DNA of 64,000 bases. Origin: Bacillota bacterium (GTDB lineage Bacteria > Bacillota > Negativicutes > CTSoil-072). The translations under genes and the position numbers were made by a program. Below, one piece after another: positions 34,512 to 42,975 of the stretch; the first letter of the stretch is position 1; each line of letters starts with the position of its first letter. Below the pieces are notes generated by a model. It did not search any database, had not been told where the DNA came from, and saw only the letters and a program-made list of their open reading frames with translations. Location of the stretch: assembly GCA_017889545.1 (NCBI GenBank), contig JAGFZV010000002.1, positions 186,001 through 250,000 of the forward strand, written 5' to 3'.

Positions 34512-34544
34512 AAGCGTATTCCGGACAGGGGACGCTTTTTTTCT
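34512..34544 (+). terminator. Riboswitch expression-platform terminator
   Basis: AAGCGT (34512-34517) pairs with ACGCTT (34532-34537), followed by TTTTTTCTTT, between the TPP aptamer and thiW. The stem is short (6 bp), but the place and T run fit transcriptional attenuation. Confidence 0.6.
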
Positions 34545-34592
34545 TTGGGTTGCTTGCTGTCTCAGTATTTTCCCAAAAAAGGAGGATTGATT

Positions 34593-35081
34593 ATGCAGGT
34601 ACGAAAACTGACTTTTACTGCGTTATTTATTGCGATTGGTGTAATTTCCGCTCATCTGATCTATATTCCGGTCGGGGTTTCCCGCTGTTTTCCGGTTCAG
34701 CATGCAATCAATATTCTTTTGGCCGTGCTGTTGGGAACAAAATACTCCGTTAGCGCCGCCTTTGGCACTTCTGTGTTGCGAAATATTTTAGGAACAGGCT
34801 CATTGCTGGCTTTTCCTGGAAGTATGATCGGTGCGGCGTTATCGGGGTACTTGTACAAGAAAACAAATCATATTTTAGGGGCTATCGTTGGTGAAATTGT
34901 CGGAACTGGCATCTTGGGCGGAATGGTGGCTTTTCCCATTGCCAAATATTTGATTGGTTCACAAGTCGGAGCATTTTTCTTTGTGGTTCCGTTCCTGGTT
35001 AGTACGACTGGCGGAAGCATTATCGCCTATGTATTGTACAAAACACCGATTACGGCGTTTTTTCGCGAAAAAATGAATTAA
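34593..35081 (+). CDS. thiW: ThiW, ECF transporter S component for a thiamine precursor
   Basis: A 162-residue membrane protein with about five or six transmembrane segments. The ThiW pattern PVGVSRCFPVQHAIN and LRNILGTGSLLAFPGSMIGA is clear. ThiW proteins are substrate-binding S components that use shared EcfAA'T modules, probably to import the thiazole moiety of thiamine. TPP-riboswitch control supports this. ATG 34593 has AAAGGAGG. Confidence 0.93.
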   Translation: MQVRKLTFTALFIAIGVISAHLIYIPVGVSRCFPVQHAINILLAVLLGTKYSVSAAFGTSVLRNILGTGSLLAFPGSMIGAALSGYLYKKTNHILGAIVGEIVGTGILGGMVAFPIAKYLIGSQVGAFFFVVPFLVSTTGGSIIAYVLYKTPITAFFREKMN

Positions 35082-35103
35082 GGTTCTACAATTTTCAACT
35101 ATA

Positions 35104-35156
35104 AAAACCTGGTAAGGACAGGATTGAAATCCTGTCCTTACCAGGTTTTGTTTTTT
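35104..35156 (+). terminator. Rho-independent terminator of thiW
   Basis: A perfect 21-bp stem (35104-35124 with 35129-35149) with loop TGAA, then GTTTTTTT. Confidence 0.92.
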
Positions 35157-35258
35157 TATAGGTTGCGGCGATAGCAAAAGAAGTAGGCGAATTGGTAATA
35201 TCATGGTACAATAAATATATTTAGGCCTATTATGTGTTGCCTTGAGAAGGGTGAAATT

Positions 35259-36437
35259 TTGGAAAGATGGCAGAAAAGTTTATGGACTTTATGGGCATGT
35301 GTCCTTTTGTCAGCGGCAAGTTATACAATGGTTGTTCCGTTTCTGCCGCTTTATTTGCTGGATTTGGGCGTCAACTCCGCCAATATTAATTTATGGTCGG
35401 GAGTCGTTTTCTCGGTAACTTTCTTGATTAGTTCATTAATGGCGCCGTACTGGGGCGCGCGCGCCGACAGATACGGCAAGCGCAAAATGGTGATCCGGGC
35501 CGGCATTAGCTTAGGCGTTGTATATTTTTTAGGGGGTCTGGTCAGGACTCCGGAACAATTGTTTCTGGTGAGGGCATTGCAGGGGTTTGCCAACGGTTTT
35601 GTTCCGGCCTCTTTATCAATCGTTGCCTCTTCTGCGCCGGAAAACAAAATGGGTTGGAGCCTGGGCATCATGCAAACGGGGCTCGCGACCGGCGGGATAC
35701 TCGGTCCGTTATTGGGCGGCGTTCTGGCGCATTTGTTCGGGATGAGGGTTTCTTTTGCGATTGCGGCAGCCGCAATTCTTTTGGCGACGTTGGCTGTTTG
35801 GTTTTTTGTGGAAGAAAAACAATCAGAAACGCAACCGCAGGCCAGTACAATCCGGGATGATTTGAAAACAGCAGCCGGAAATACTCCGTTATTGGGAATT
35901 TTGCTGTTGCTCATGACCGTTCAAGTCGTTGTCATGATATTGCAGCCGTTGATTACTCTTCATGTAGCGCATTTACAGGGATCGCTTGAAGGCGCTGTAC
36001 TTTCCTCCGGAATTATTTTTTCCCTGACCGGCGTGGCTGGGATCCTTGCCGCTCCCTCTTGGGGCAAGTTTGGCCAGAATGTGGGTTTTTACAAAGTTTT
36101 ATGCATCGCGTTATTAGGTGCAGGCTTGATGAATAGTTGTCAATTTTTGGTCAGTAATATTTGGCAGTTCAGCATACTGCAGTTTGTTTTTGGGCTTTTT
36201 ATTATTGGTGTGTACCCATCTATTAATACGCTGATTGTCGAGCACACGGATTTGCATTTCCGTGGCAGGGCGTTTGGCCTTGCTACCAGCGCAAACCAGA
36301 TGGGTGGCATGATCGGTCCTTTGCTGGGCGGAATTGCCGGGTCTTGGATCAGCGTCAAGTACATCTTTGTGTCTACGGGAATATTATTATTGGTATCCTC
36401 TTTTCTTATTTGGAAGAAGGCGCGCCATGAAAAATAA
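35259..36437 (+). CDS. MFS transporter, MdtG-like drug efflux type
   Basis: A 392-residue 12-helix major facilitator. MVVPFLPLYLLDLGV in helix 1, APYWGARADRYGKRKM after helix 2, and GLATGGILGPLLGGVLA in helix 5 (antiporter motif C) fit MdtG/YfcJ-like multidrug carriers. The start is TTG 35259 with GAAGGGTG upstream; the frame is open to 35232 without a better signal. Confidence 0.85.
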   Translation: MERWQKSLWTLWACVLLSAASYTMVVPFLPLYLLDLGVNSANINLWSGVVFSVTFLISSLMAPYWGARADRYGKRKMVIRAGISLGVVYFLGGLVRTPEQLFLVRALQGFANGFVPASLSIVASSAPENKMGWSLGIMQTGLATGGILGPLLGGVLAHLFGMRVSFAIAAAAILLATLAVWFFVEEKQSETQPQASTIRDDLKTAAGNTPLLGILLLLMTVQVVVMILQPLITLHVAHLQGSLEGAVLSSGIIFSLTGVAGILAAPSWGKFGQNVGFYKVLCIALLGAGLMNSCQFLVSNIWQFSILQFVFGLFIIGVYPSINTLIVEHTDLHFRGRAFGLATSANQMGGMIGPLLGGIAGSWISVKYIFVSTGILLLVSSFLIWKKARHEK

Positions 36438-36483
36438 GTGGCATCCTTTTTAAACAAAGCATTTTTGGGAATAAACTTTACTC

Positions 36484-36511
36484 TTGCATATCGAAAAAAT
36501 CATTGTAAAAT
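36484..36511 (+). promoter_or_regulatory. Sigma-A promoter of the deacetylase/glycosidase operon
   Basis: TTGCAT, 16 nt, TAAAAT, about 80 nt before ATG 36590. The leader contains a GC hairpin (GGGC...GCCC, about 36534-36550). Confidence 0.5.
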
Positions 36512-36589
36512 AGATATGGGTCTTCTTTCGGGCGAAAATATGCCCCGAGCCTTCTGGACAAAACGAAATTTAATTTTTTGGGTGAAAAA

Positions 36590-37414
36590 ATGAAAAGAAA
36601 ATTATTCATAGTTGGAACTTTTATTGCCTTAATCGCTTTAATCGGTGTGTTTTATCAGCAAGGACGCACGCCTGACCAGCAGTCGAAGCCGGGTGCAGCA
36701 AGCATTGTAATGAAGTCTTCCCCGTTTGCTGAGGCGAAAGCTTTTCCACCGGGCGTACCGGTGCTGATGTACCACAGCATTGGCGAAGAACCGAATAATG
36801 ACGCTGTGATCAGTAAAGAACGGTTTGTTGAACAAATGAAATATTTGCATGAATCTGGTTATCATCCGGTTTCCTTAGACGACTTGCATGACTATCTTGC
36901 TTTGAAGAAGGAATTGCCGCTCAAACCGGTAGTCATTACGTTCGATGACGGGTACCGTGATACATATGAAATTGCTATGCCGGTATTGAAACAATATGGT
37001 TTTCGAAGTGTTCTCTTTTTCCCGGTCGGCAAGGATGGCGGACGACTTAGCTGGGCAGAACTGCGGGAAATGAAAGCGTCCGGCATGGAGATTGCTTCTC
37101 ATAGCTATAACCATCGCAGTATGGACGGTTTGTCCCGCGCGGAGCAAGCTCAAGAGATCCAAAATTCGAAAAAAACATTGGATCAGAATTTAAACCAGAA
37201 TACGCGCTGGTTCTGTTATCCGAATGGCCGCTATGGGCCGGAGACACTTGAACTTCTGAAGGCCAACGGTTTTACGGTTGCGGTTACAACAGAACCCGGG
37301 TGGGTGAAGCCGGGCGATCATCCTTTGACGTTACGCCGCATTTGGATGGGCAATAGTGTTGATTTAAAACATTTTGAAGAACGCTTAACAAGGGAAAAAT
37401 ATTCCATATTATAG
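36590..37414 (+). CDS. Polysaccharide deacetylase (NodB fold), membrane-anchored or secreted
   Basis: A 274-residue carbohydrate esterase family 4 protein. An N-terminal hydrophobic segment (LFIVGTFIALIALIGVFY) is a signal or anchor. VPVLMYHSI starts the domain, TFDDGYRD contains the catalytic and metal-binding Asp pair, and HSYNH gives the metal His residues. It removes N-acetyl groups from peptidoglycan or an exopolysaccharide outside the cytoplasm. It is the first gene of a three-gene envelope operon. Confidence 0.92.
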   Translation: MKRKLFIVGTFIALIALIGVFYQQGRTPDQQSKPGAASIVMKSSPFAEAKAFPPGVPVLMYHSIGEEPNNDAVISKERFVEQMKYLHESGYHPVSLDDLHDYLALKKELPLKPVVITFDDGYRDTYEIAMPVLKQYGFRSVLFFPVGKDGGRLSWAELREMKASGMEIASHSYNHRSMDGLSRAEQAQEIQNSKKTLDQNLNQNTRWFCYPNGRYGPETLELLKANGFTVAVTTEPGWVKPGDHPLTLRRIWMGNSVDLKHFEERLTREKYSIL

Positions 37415-37471
37415 TGAAAAAAGCAATAGATTTTGATTAAAATTGAAACGAAAAAGCAAAGGGGACGAGGA

Positions 37472-38428
37472 ATGGCTGCATTATCATCCATAAAAAACAA
37501 TGTGTATCTTCGTATTGTGGCGATTAATCTGATCATTTTTTTTCTGAGCGCTCCATTATTAATCTTGTATGGTCCGTTTAAAAATATTCGCAGCAGTGTT
37601 GTCGGCGCTATTATGACATCAAGACATCCCCATTACATTACCTGGCTTCTTTCCGATCAAGAGATCCAGGCAATTGCAAAAGAAGCAGGCGGGGCAGGGA
37701 ATGTGCGGCAGGATATTTTTAGTTTTGCCAAAAGTAATGATGCAAAACTCCATTTGACCAATATCAAAAGCAACCGGTTTCATGGCTATTTGCTGGAAGT
37801 GCCGGACCCTTCCCGGGTAAAGGTGGCGACAGCCCGTGATCTTCAAGAAAAGGGAGATACGGTCAGCATGATTGCGTTGAATAACAATGCGATCGCCGCG
37901 ATCAATGCCGGTGGTTTTTACGATCCGGAGGGAACAGGTGTGGGGCGTCTTCCATATGGAGTAATTGTGCAAAATGGTAAGTTTATTATCGGCGGCGACA
38001 TTAACGAGCAAGTCCCGTTCGTCGGATTTACCAAAGCAGGAAGTCTGGTTGCCGGGAATTATACGGCAAAAGAAATGCGGAATATGAATGTAGCAGAGGG
38101 AGTGACCTTTGGGCCGCCGCTGATTGTTAATGGCAAAAAAATGATCACCAGCGGGGATGGAGGCTGGGGCGTGGCGCCGCGGACGGCAATCGGGCAGCGT
38201 AAAGATGGCACGGTGCTGCTTCTGGTGATTGATGGTCGTCAGCCTGGTTATTCGATCGGGGCCACTCTTTTGGATGTGCAGAACATTTTATATGAACAGG
38301 GAGCTTATATAGCGGCTAATTTGGACGGCGGTTCGAGCGCAACTTTGTTCTACAATGGCAATGTAGTGAACAAGCCGTGCGATATGCTGGGGGAAAGAAT
38401 GATCCCAACGGCTTTTGTCATTAAATAG
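37472..38428 (+). CDS. Phosphodiester glycosidase (NAGPA-domain) family exoprotein
   Basis: A 318-residue protein with an N-terminal transmembrane segment (YLRIVAINLIIFFLSAPLLILYG). The NAGPA/phosphodiester glycosidase domain covers about residues 100-318, with AAINAGGFYDPEG, GVAPRTAIGQ, LLLVIDGRQPGYSIGAT and ANLDGGSSATLFY. Family members cleave sugar phosphodiesters; many bacterial ones sit in exopolysaccharide loci. ATG 37472 has AAAGGGGACGAGGA just before it. Confidence 0.88.
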   Translation: MAALSSIKNNVYLRIVAINLIIFFLSAPLLILYGPFKNIRSSVVGAIMTSRHPHYITWLLSDQEIQAIAKEAGGAGNVRQDIFSFAKSNDAKLHLTNIKSNRFHGYLLEVPDPSRVKVATARDLQEKGDTVSMIALNNNAIAAINAGGFYDPEGTGVGRLPYGVIVQNGKFIIGGDINEQVPFVGFTKAGSLVAGNYTAKEMRNMNVAEGVTFGPPLIVNGKKMITSGDGGWGVAPRTAIGQRKDGTVLLLVIDGRQPGYSIGATLLDVQNILYEQGAYIAANLDGGSSATLFYNGNVVNKPCDMLGERMIPTAFVIK

Positions 38429-38443
38429 CAAGGAGGAACACAG

Positions 38444-39310
38444 TTGAAGATATCCCGCAAAATATTAGCCGTTATTGTTATTGGTATTATGCTTCAGGCG
38501 AGCGTTTATATCTACTTGGATCAGGTGCTGCTGGCTCCGTCTTCTTCGTTTCAGGTTACTGAGGCCGACCAGTCTCAGGGACATATTACAGGGAAGGCGT
38601 ATTATTCCTTTGATCGCCGGTTTATGGCAATTACTAAGGAGAATTCTGTCGAAATTTACAGTCTGCCAGGGAAAATGCTGGTTCGGACAATCACGCTGGA
38701 AAATCGGCGCGTTTCGTACTTCAAATGGTTGGATGACCGCAATTTGGCTTTGCTGGGAACCTATCCGACAGGGAGTTCAACGACGAACAATCAAGTGATT
38801 TTGGCGCAAATTAACCCGTTGACGGAAGGTCATGAACTTTCGACCAAATTGACCAATCTTCCTAAAGACAGTAAAATTACGGAAGTCGCTTTTTCAACGG
38901 CTACGAACGTAATTTATATGCAGGTACAGGTTTCGGCCAATCCGGACCGTTATCGGATTTACCGCACGGATGCGAACCAGGAATTGGCCCGCATTTATTT
39001 CAATAACAACAATGTCGGTCGTATTGGCGTGCTATATGATCAGGATTCGCTGATTTTCGACAATTTGGATGACAATACGGTGATGGTGCGGCATGGAAAT
39101 GGGAGCTGGAAAACAATTTCGCCGGCAAAAGGGAAGTATCGTCTGGTGAATGTGGATGGGAAAAATGTGATCCACATAGCGAAACTGAATGCCAACGGAT
39201 TAGCGGATGAAATTGTTTTATTGAATGTAACCGGCAATGTGCTGGAAAAAAGAACATTGCCAACGCCGATGGATATTGCGCAGCTGAGAATCAGCACACT
39301 CAACAAGTAG
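38444..39310 (+). CDS. Exported beta-rich protein of unknown function
   Basis: A 288-residue protein starting at TTG with AAGGAGGAA. An N-terminal signal or anchor (ILAVIVIGIMLQASVYIYL) precedes an all-beta sequence with WD40/propeller-like spacing (YYSFDRRFMAITKENSVEIYS, VSYFKWLDDRNLALLG). No catalytic motif is evident. It lies 16 bp after the phosphodiester glycosidase gene and is probably its partner at the cell surface. I cannot assign a family. Confidence 0.8.
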   Translation: MKISRKILAVIVIGIMLQASVYIYLDQVLLAPSSSFQVTEADQSQGHITGKAYYSFDRRFMAITKENSVEIYSLPGKMLVRTITLENRRVSYFKWLDDRNLALLGTYPTGSSTTNNQVILAQINPLTEGHELSTKLTNLPKDSKITEVAFSTATNVIYMQVQVSANPDRYRIYRTDANQELARIYFNNNNVGRIGVLYDQDSLIFDNLDDNTVMVRHGNGSWKTISPAKGKYRLVNVDGKNVIHIAKLNANGLADEIVLLNVTGNVLEKRTLPTPMDIAQLRISTLNK

Positions 39311-39312
39311 AG

Positions 39313-39474
39313 AGGCTGTTGAAAAAGGTCAATCTGCAACAAACGGATAATATCCAACGCTTCGACTCTATCGCTTGACCTCCGCTTTTGGATAATTATC
39401 CGTTTGTAGCTTCAGGTTTTTGCTCGCGTCGCAAGCCTCGCTGTTCCTGGCATCTTAACCTTTTTGAACAGCCT
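39313..39474. repeat. Dispersed element with terminal inverted repeats (copy 4) with a nested palindrome
   Basis: Bounded by AGGCTGTTGAAAAAGG and CCTTTTTGAACAGCCT. The right half (GTCGCAAGCCTCG...TTCCTGGCATCTTAACC) matches copy 2. The left interior holds a different inverted repeat (ACAAACGGATAAT and ATTATCCGTTTGT-like arms about 25 nt apart). A bare left end (GTTGAAAAAGGCCAATCTGCG) follows at 39490-39511. Confidence 0.7.
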
Positions 39475-39534
39475 TCTTTACTATGATGTTGTTGAAAAAG
39501 GCCAATCTGCGTTGGTAGAATGATATTCACACAA

Positions 39535-39580
39535 AAAAGCGTCTGGGGGAATTTTCCCCAGACGCTTTTGGTTTTTATTT
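39535..39580 (-). terminator. Terminator of the lut operon, also usable from the plus strand
   Basis: AAAAGCGTCTGGGG / CCCCAGACGCTTTT, T-rich on both sides (TTTTTTG on minus, GGTTTTTATTTTT on plus). It lies between convergent transcription units. Confidence 0.88.
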
Positions 39581-41755
39581 TTTCTTTTTATCCAGTTCTT
39601 CCGCCAGGATATCGGCGACGTGTTTTACTTTGATATTCGGCGCTTGTTTGTCCAGACCGCCGCGGATTTGCATCATGCAGGCCGGGCAGCCGACGGCGAC
39701 AACTTCTGCGCCGCTGTCTTTGATGTTTGTGATTTTCTGGTTTAGGATCGGGATCGATAAATCGGCGTGCTTGACGCCGAAGGCGCCGGACATCCCGCAG
39801 CATTTATCGCAGTCTTTCATTTCGACCAGTTCGTAATCGGAGGTGGAGCGCAGCAATTTGCGGGGCTCTTTGAAAATTCCCAGCACGCGCCTCATATGGC
39901 AGGAGTCATGGTAGGTCACTTTCTTAGCGCCGGCGTTTGCTTCACCCAGACGCCCGGCTTTTTCATACTCTTCGGCGACGAAGGAGGTGAATTCGCGTAC
40001 TTTGGCCGCGATTTTTTTGGCCCGTGCGTTCCATTCCGGGTCCTCGTGCAGAATTTCGGGATAGGTTTCTTTCCACATTTCTGCACAGGTAGGGCAGGCG
40101 GCGAGGATAATATCCGGGTTTACTGCTTCAAAGGCAGCAATGTTCGCTTTGGCCATTTTGCGGGTCGTTTCTATATCGCCAAAGCCGATGACCGGTTTGC
40201 CGCAGCAGCTTTGGTCTTGCGGGAAGACAACGCTCATGTTGAGATCGTTGAGAACCTTAACGACCGCTTCGCCGGTTTCCGGGTAGACAAAATCCAGGCT
40301 GCATCCGCTGAAGAAAGCGATCTTTTTCGTCGGATTTTGCGGGTTTTTAGCGACCTTGTCAATCGTATCCCGAAGCGGTGTCGGAGCGATTGCCGGCAGA
40401 CTTCGGTCTTTAGCCAGGCCGGCCAGGAACAATGGCAGGTGACGAATCAGCCGGCCGGTTTGGAAAGGCATTTGCCCAACCTTGGCTAAACGGAGCAAGG
40501 TATGGAATACTTTGCGGTTTCCGACGATTTCAAAGATGTTTTTCATGGCAAACGGCAGGCCGTTTTCTTTTGCATTTCGGATCCGCAGTTCTTCTATCAG
40601 GCCGGGGATGTTGATTTTTCCCGGACAAACTTCCGTACAACGCCGGCAGCCGATGCACAGTTCATTGATTTTTTCAAAATCACCCATGCTGTTTAAGAAT
40701 GCGGTCAGGATGGCTCCAATCCCGCCGGCATATATATGTCCGTACACATGACCGCCAACCAGGGCGTAAACAGGGCAAACGTTGAGGCAGGAGGCACAGC
40801 GGACGCATTGATAAATTTCCTTGAATTTTTCGTCATGGGCGGCTCGCAGACGGCCGTTATCAAACAAAATGATATGAAGTTCTTTTTCCTGCTCTGTCCA
40901 TTGGCCGTCTTTCTTTACCATGACAGGCGTGGGGCCGCAGATCATGCTCATATAACTTGTCATCAACTGGCAGGTGGCATTGCGCGGCAAAGTCCGCAAA
41001 ATCGGCACCGCGTCTTTTAAGGTGGGTATCAATTTTTCATAACCAATGATGACCACATGAATAGGAGGAAGCGAAGTTGTCAGACGACCGTTGCCTTCGT
41101 TGGTTACCAAGCCGACTGCGCCATTTTCCGCCACGCCAAAATTGGCTCCGGATATGCCCATATCGGCCTGCAGAAATTCCTGACGCAAGTTTTTGCGGGC
41201 TACTTGAACCATTAATGGAATATCAGGTGGAATATCTGTCTTCAATTCCTTGGAAAAATACCCGGCTACCTGGTATCGGTTCAAGTGGATTGCGGGCATA
41301 ACCATATGGGAAGGCTTATGGCCGGCAATGGCGATGATCCATTCGCCCAGATCTGTTTCACGAACCCGCAGCCCGGCGTCGATCAGATCTTTGTTTAAAT
41401 GAATTTCTTCTGAAGCCATGGATTTTGATTTGACGATGCGTTTAACGCCTTTTTCCCGGCAAAGATCCAGAAGATATTTCTTTAGGGCGGGTCCATCCGC
41501 CGCTCGAAAGACTTTGGCGCCCCGTTTTTCGGCTTCCGCTACAAATTGGTCCGCAACTTCCTCAATTCTGGCTACGGTGTCCATTTTGGTCTGTTTGACC
41601 TGGTCGCGCAGCGCTTCAATATCTTCGACATTTTCATAAGCTTTGAGGCGGGAGACCGGGTAGGCTTCGGCAAAACGGCCGAGAGCGCCGCGCAGCACCT
41701 CATCTTTTAGTTTTTCTTCGATTTCCTGTTGGATATTTCGGTTACTGCTTTCCAT
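39575..41755 (-). CDS. LutB-LutA fusion: lactate-utilisation LUD / ferredoxin / CCG-domain protein
   Basis: A 726-residue protein. An LUD domain (about residues 70-300) is followed by two 4Fe-4S motifs (CVRCASCLNVCP and CIGCRRCTEVCP, about 315-395), as in LutB. The C-terminal third carries two CCG modules (DQSCCGKP near 515 and DCDKCCGMSG near 655) of the LutA/GlpC/HdrD type. It is thus a natural fusion of LutB and LutA and should transfer electrons from L-lactate oxidation together with LutC. The ATG overlaps the lutC stop (TAATG). Confidence 0.92.
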   Translation of the reverse strand: MESSNRNIQQEIEEKLKDEVLRGALGRFAEAYPVSRLKAYENVEDIEALRDQVKQTKMDTVARIEEVADQFVAEAEKRGAKVFRAADGPALKKYLLDLCREKGVKRIVKSKSMASEEIHLNKDLIDAGLRVRETDLGEWIIAIAGHKPSHMVMPAIHLNRYQVAGYFSKELKTDIPPDIPLMVQVARKNLRQEFLQADMGISGANFGVAENGAVGLVTNEGNGRLTTSLPPIHVVIIGYEKLIPTLKDAVPILRTLPRNATCQLMTSYMSMICGPTPVMVKKDGQWTEQEKELHIILFDNGRLRAAHDEKFKEIYQCVRCASCLNVCPVYALVGGHVYGHIYAGGIGAILTAFLNSMGDFEKINELCIGCRRCTEVCPGKINIPGLIEELRIRNAKENGLPFAMKNIFEIVGNRKVFHTLLRLAKVGQMPFQTGRLIRHLPLFLAGLAKDRSLPAIAPTPLRDTIDKVAKNPQNPTKKIAFFSGCSLDFVYPETGEAVVKVLNDLNMSVVFPQDQSCCGKPVIGFGDIETTRKMAKANIAAFEAVNPDIILAACPTCAEMWKETYPEILHEDPEWNARAKKIAAKVREFTSFVAEEYEKAGRLGEANAGAKKVTYHDSCHMRRVLGIFKEPRKLLRSTSDYELVEMKDCDKCCGMSGAFGVKHADLSIPILNQKITNIKDSGAEVVAVGCPACMMQIRGGLDKQAPNIKVKHVADILAEELDKKKK

Positions 41756-42369
41756 TAGGCAACACCTCCGCTTACGGGTTCGTCTACGGCAATGACGATA
41801 AACCGGCTGGGACCATGTACGCCGATCGTCAGGACCCGTTCGATATCGGCGGTGCGGCTGGGCCCGGTGATCAGACTGAGATAGCCGCGCTGGAAGACTT
41901 GCGAAAAGACGTCAAAAGCCTGCTCAACGCCGGGAACAATTCGACTGCTGGGCATAAAAGCAATATGAACCGGTGGCAGCATGGAAACCAAACGACTTTC
42001 AATCGCATAGGCGTCTTGACATACGCTTCCGGTTTCGGCGATCCCGAACTCCACTCCGGAAATTCCGATATCCGCTGTTTCTGCATGCTCTGCAATGTCG
42101 TTTTGGCTGGTATACAGTTCAATTCCCATTGCTTGTAATTCCTCATTGACACCGGAAGCCTGCTGAAGTACATTATCAACGGAAACTACTTTTTTTGCAT
42201 TGGTAAATTTAATGAGATTTGTGATGATTTCTTTTGCTTCGACAGGAGTTTTCACGCGGAAGATTTCCGCCGAAGCTTGCTTGGCCTTTGCCTCGAATTC
42301 TTCGAAGTACTCCGGTCCGCAGGTCGTCGTCAGTAAAACTTTTTCCCAGTTTTCACAGACTTTTTTCAT
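41755..42369 (-). CDS. lutC: LutC-like LUD-domain protein
   Basis: A 204-residue LUD-domain protein. ADIGISGVEFGIAETGS and the closing ITGPSRTADIERVLTIGVHGP are LutC signatures. It is the third component of the LutABC lactate oxidation complex; here it is the first gene of a two-gene operon. ATG 42369 has GAGGAGTG; the frame extends to 42771 without similarity or a ribosome site and overlaps the leader of the opposite operon. Confidence 0.92.
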   Translation of the reverse strand: MKKVCENWEKVLLTTTCGPEYFEEFEAKAKQASAEIFRVKTPVEAKEIITNLIKFTNAKKVVSVDNVLQQASGVNEELQAMGIELYTSQNDIAEHAETADIGISGVEFGIAETGSVCQDAYAIESRLVSMLPPVHIAFMPSSRIVPGVEQAFDVFSQVFQRGYLSLITGPSRTADIERVLTIGVHGPSRFIVIAVDEPVSGGVA

Positions 42370-42562
42370 GACATCACTCCTCAGAAAATAATAAGAATCA
42401 ATGAATACAGTAGGTACAACCGCTTTTAATGATACTATTTCGAACCAGAGGGGAAAAGTCCTGCATTTTCTGCAGGAAAATAAGTATTTCCATGGAATAT
42501 CTAGATAATTTGCAGCGATATGCAAATAAAACAGAATGAATGGACTGAAATGAGGTGCTTTT

Positions 42563-42952
42563 ATGAAATCAGGGTATATTGTGTTAGCGCATGGCAGTAA
42601 TGCCAGCGTCAGTGAAGCGAACCAGATCGCGTTTGAGATTGCTGCTATTTTGCGGCAAAAATCAGAGGGTGTGTTGATAGAAACTGCTATTTTGAACCGG
42701 GATTCCGGATTGCCGGGCATTGAAGAATGCGTTGAACGGCTGGTCGCAGCCGGGGTAGAGGAAATCATCATCGCACCGTTGTTTTTGTCCGGCGGGATGC
42801 ATATCCGAAGCGGAATTCCGGAAGAGATTGCCCGTTTGCAGGCGCGTTATCCAATGGTTCCGATCCGGATGACCGAACCGTTGGGCGCTGATCCACGGCT
42901 GGCTGATATTCTTTTGGACCGGATACGGGGTTTGGCGGATCAGAATGAATGA
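42563..42952 (+). CDS. cbiX: Small CbiX-type chelatase (CbiXS), cobalt/sirohydrochlorin
   Basis: A 129-residue single-domain chelatase of the short CbiX type. LAHGSNA (His 10) and FLSGGMHIRSGI (His 75) give the metal-site His residues. It would insert cobalt into sirohydrochlorin, although the other corrin-ring genes are not here and the rest of the operon is for late steps. The 190-bp divergent gap to lutC holds a hairpin (CCTGCA...TGCAGG, 42470-42476 to 42482-42488) and no recognisable B12 riboswitch. Confidence 0.85.
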   Translation: MKSGYIVLAHGSNASVSEANQIAFEIAAILRQKSEGVLIETAILNRDSGLPGIEECVERLVAAGVEEIIIAPLFLSGGMHIRSGIPEEIARLQARYPMVPIRMTEPLGADPRLADILLDRIRGLADQNE

Positions 42953-42975
42953 GAGTTTGAAACAGGAGGAAAACG

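Noticed and set aside
39767-40489. A 240-residue open frame on the plus strand
   Set aside because: It is antisense to the LutB-LutA fusion, whose motifs are unmistakable. The frame has no family-like motifs and no ribosome site.
42380-42562. Possible cobalamin riboswitch before the cobamide operon
   Set aside because: I looked for the B12-box and its flanking helices and saw only one simple hairpin (CCTGCA...TGCAGG).
42370-42771. N-terminal extension of lutC by 134 residues
   Set aside because: It is not similar to LUD proteins, has no ribosome site and runs through the leader and start of the divergent cobamide operon. ATG 42369 with GAGGAG is convincing.
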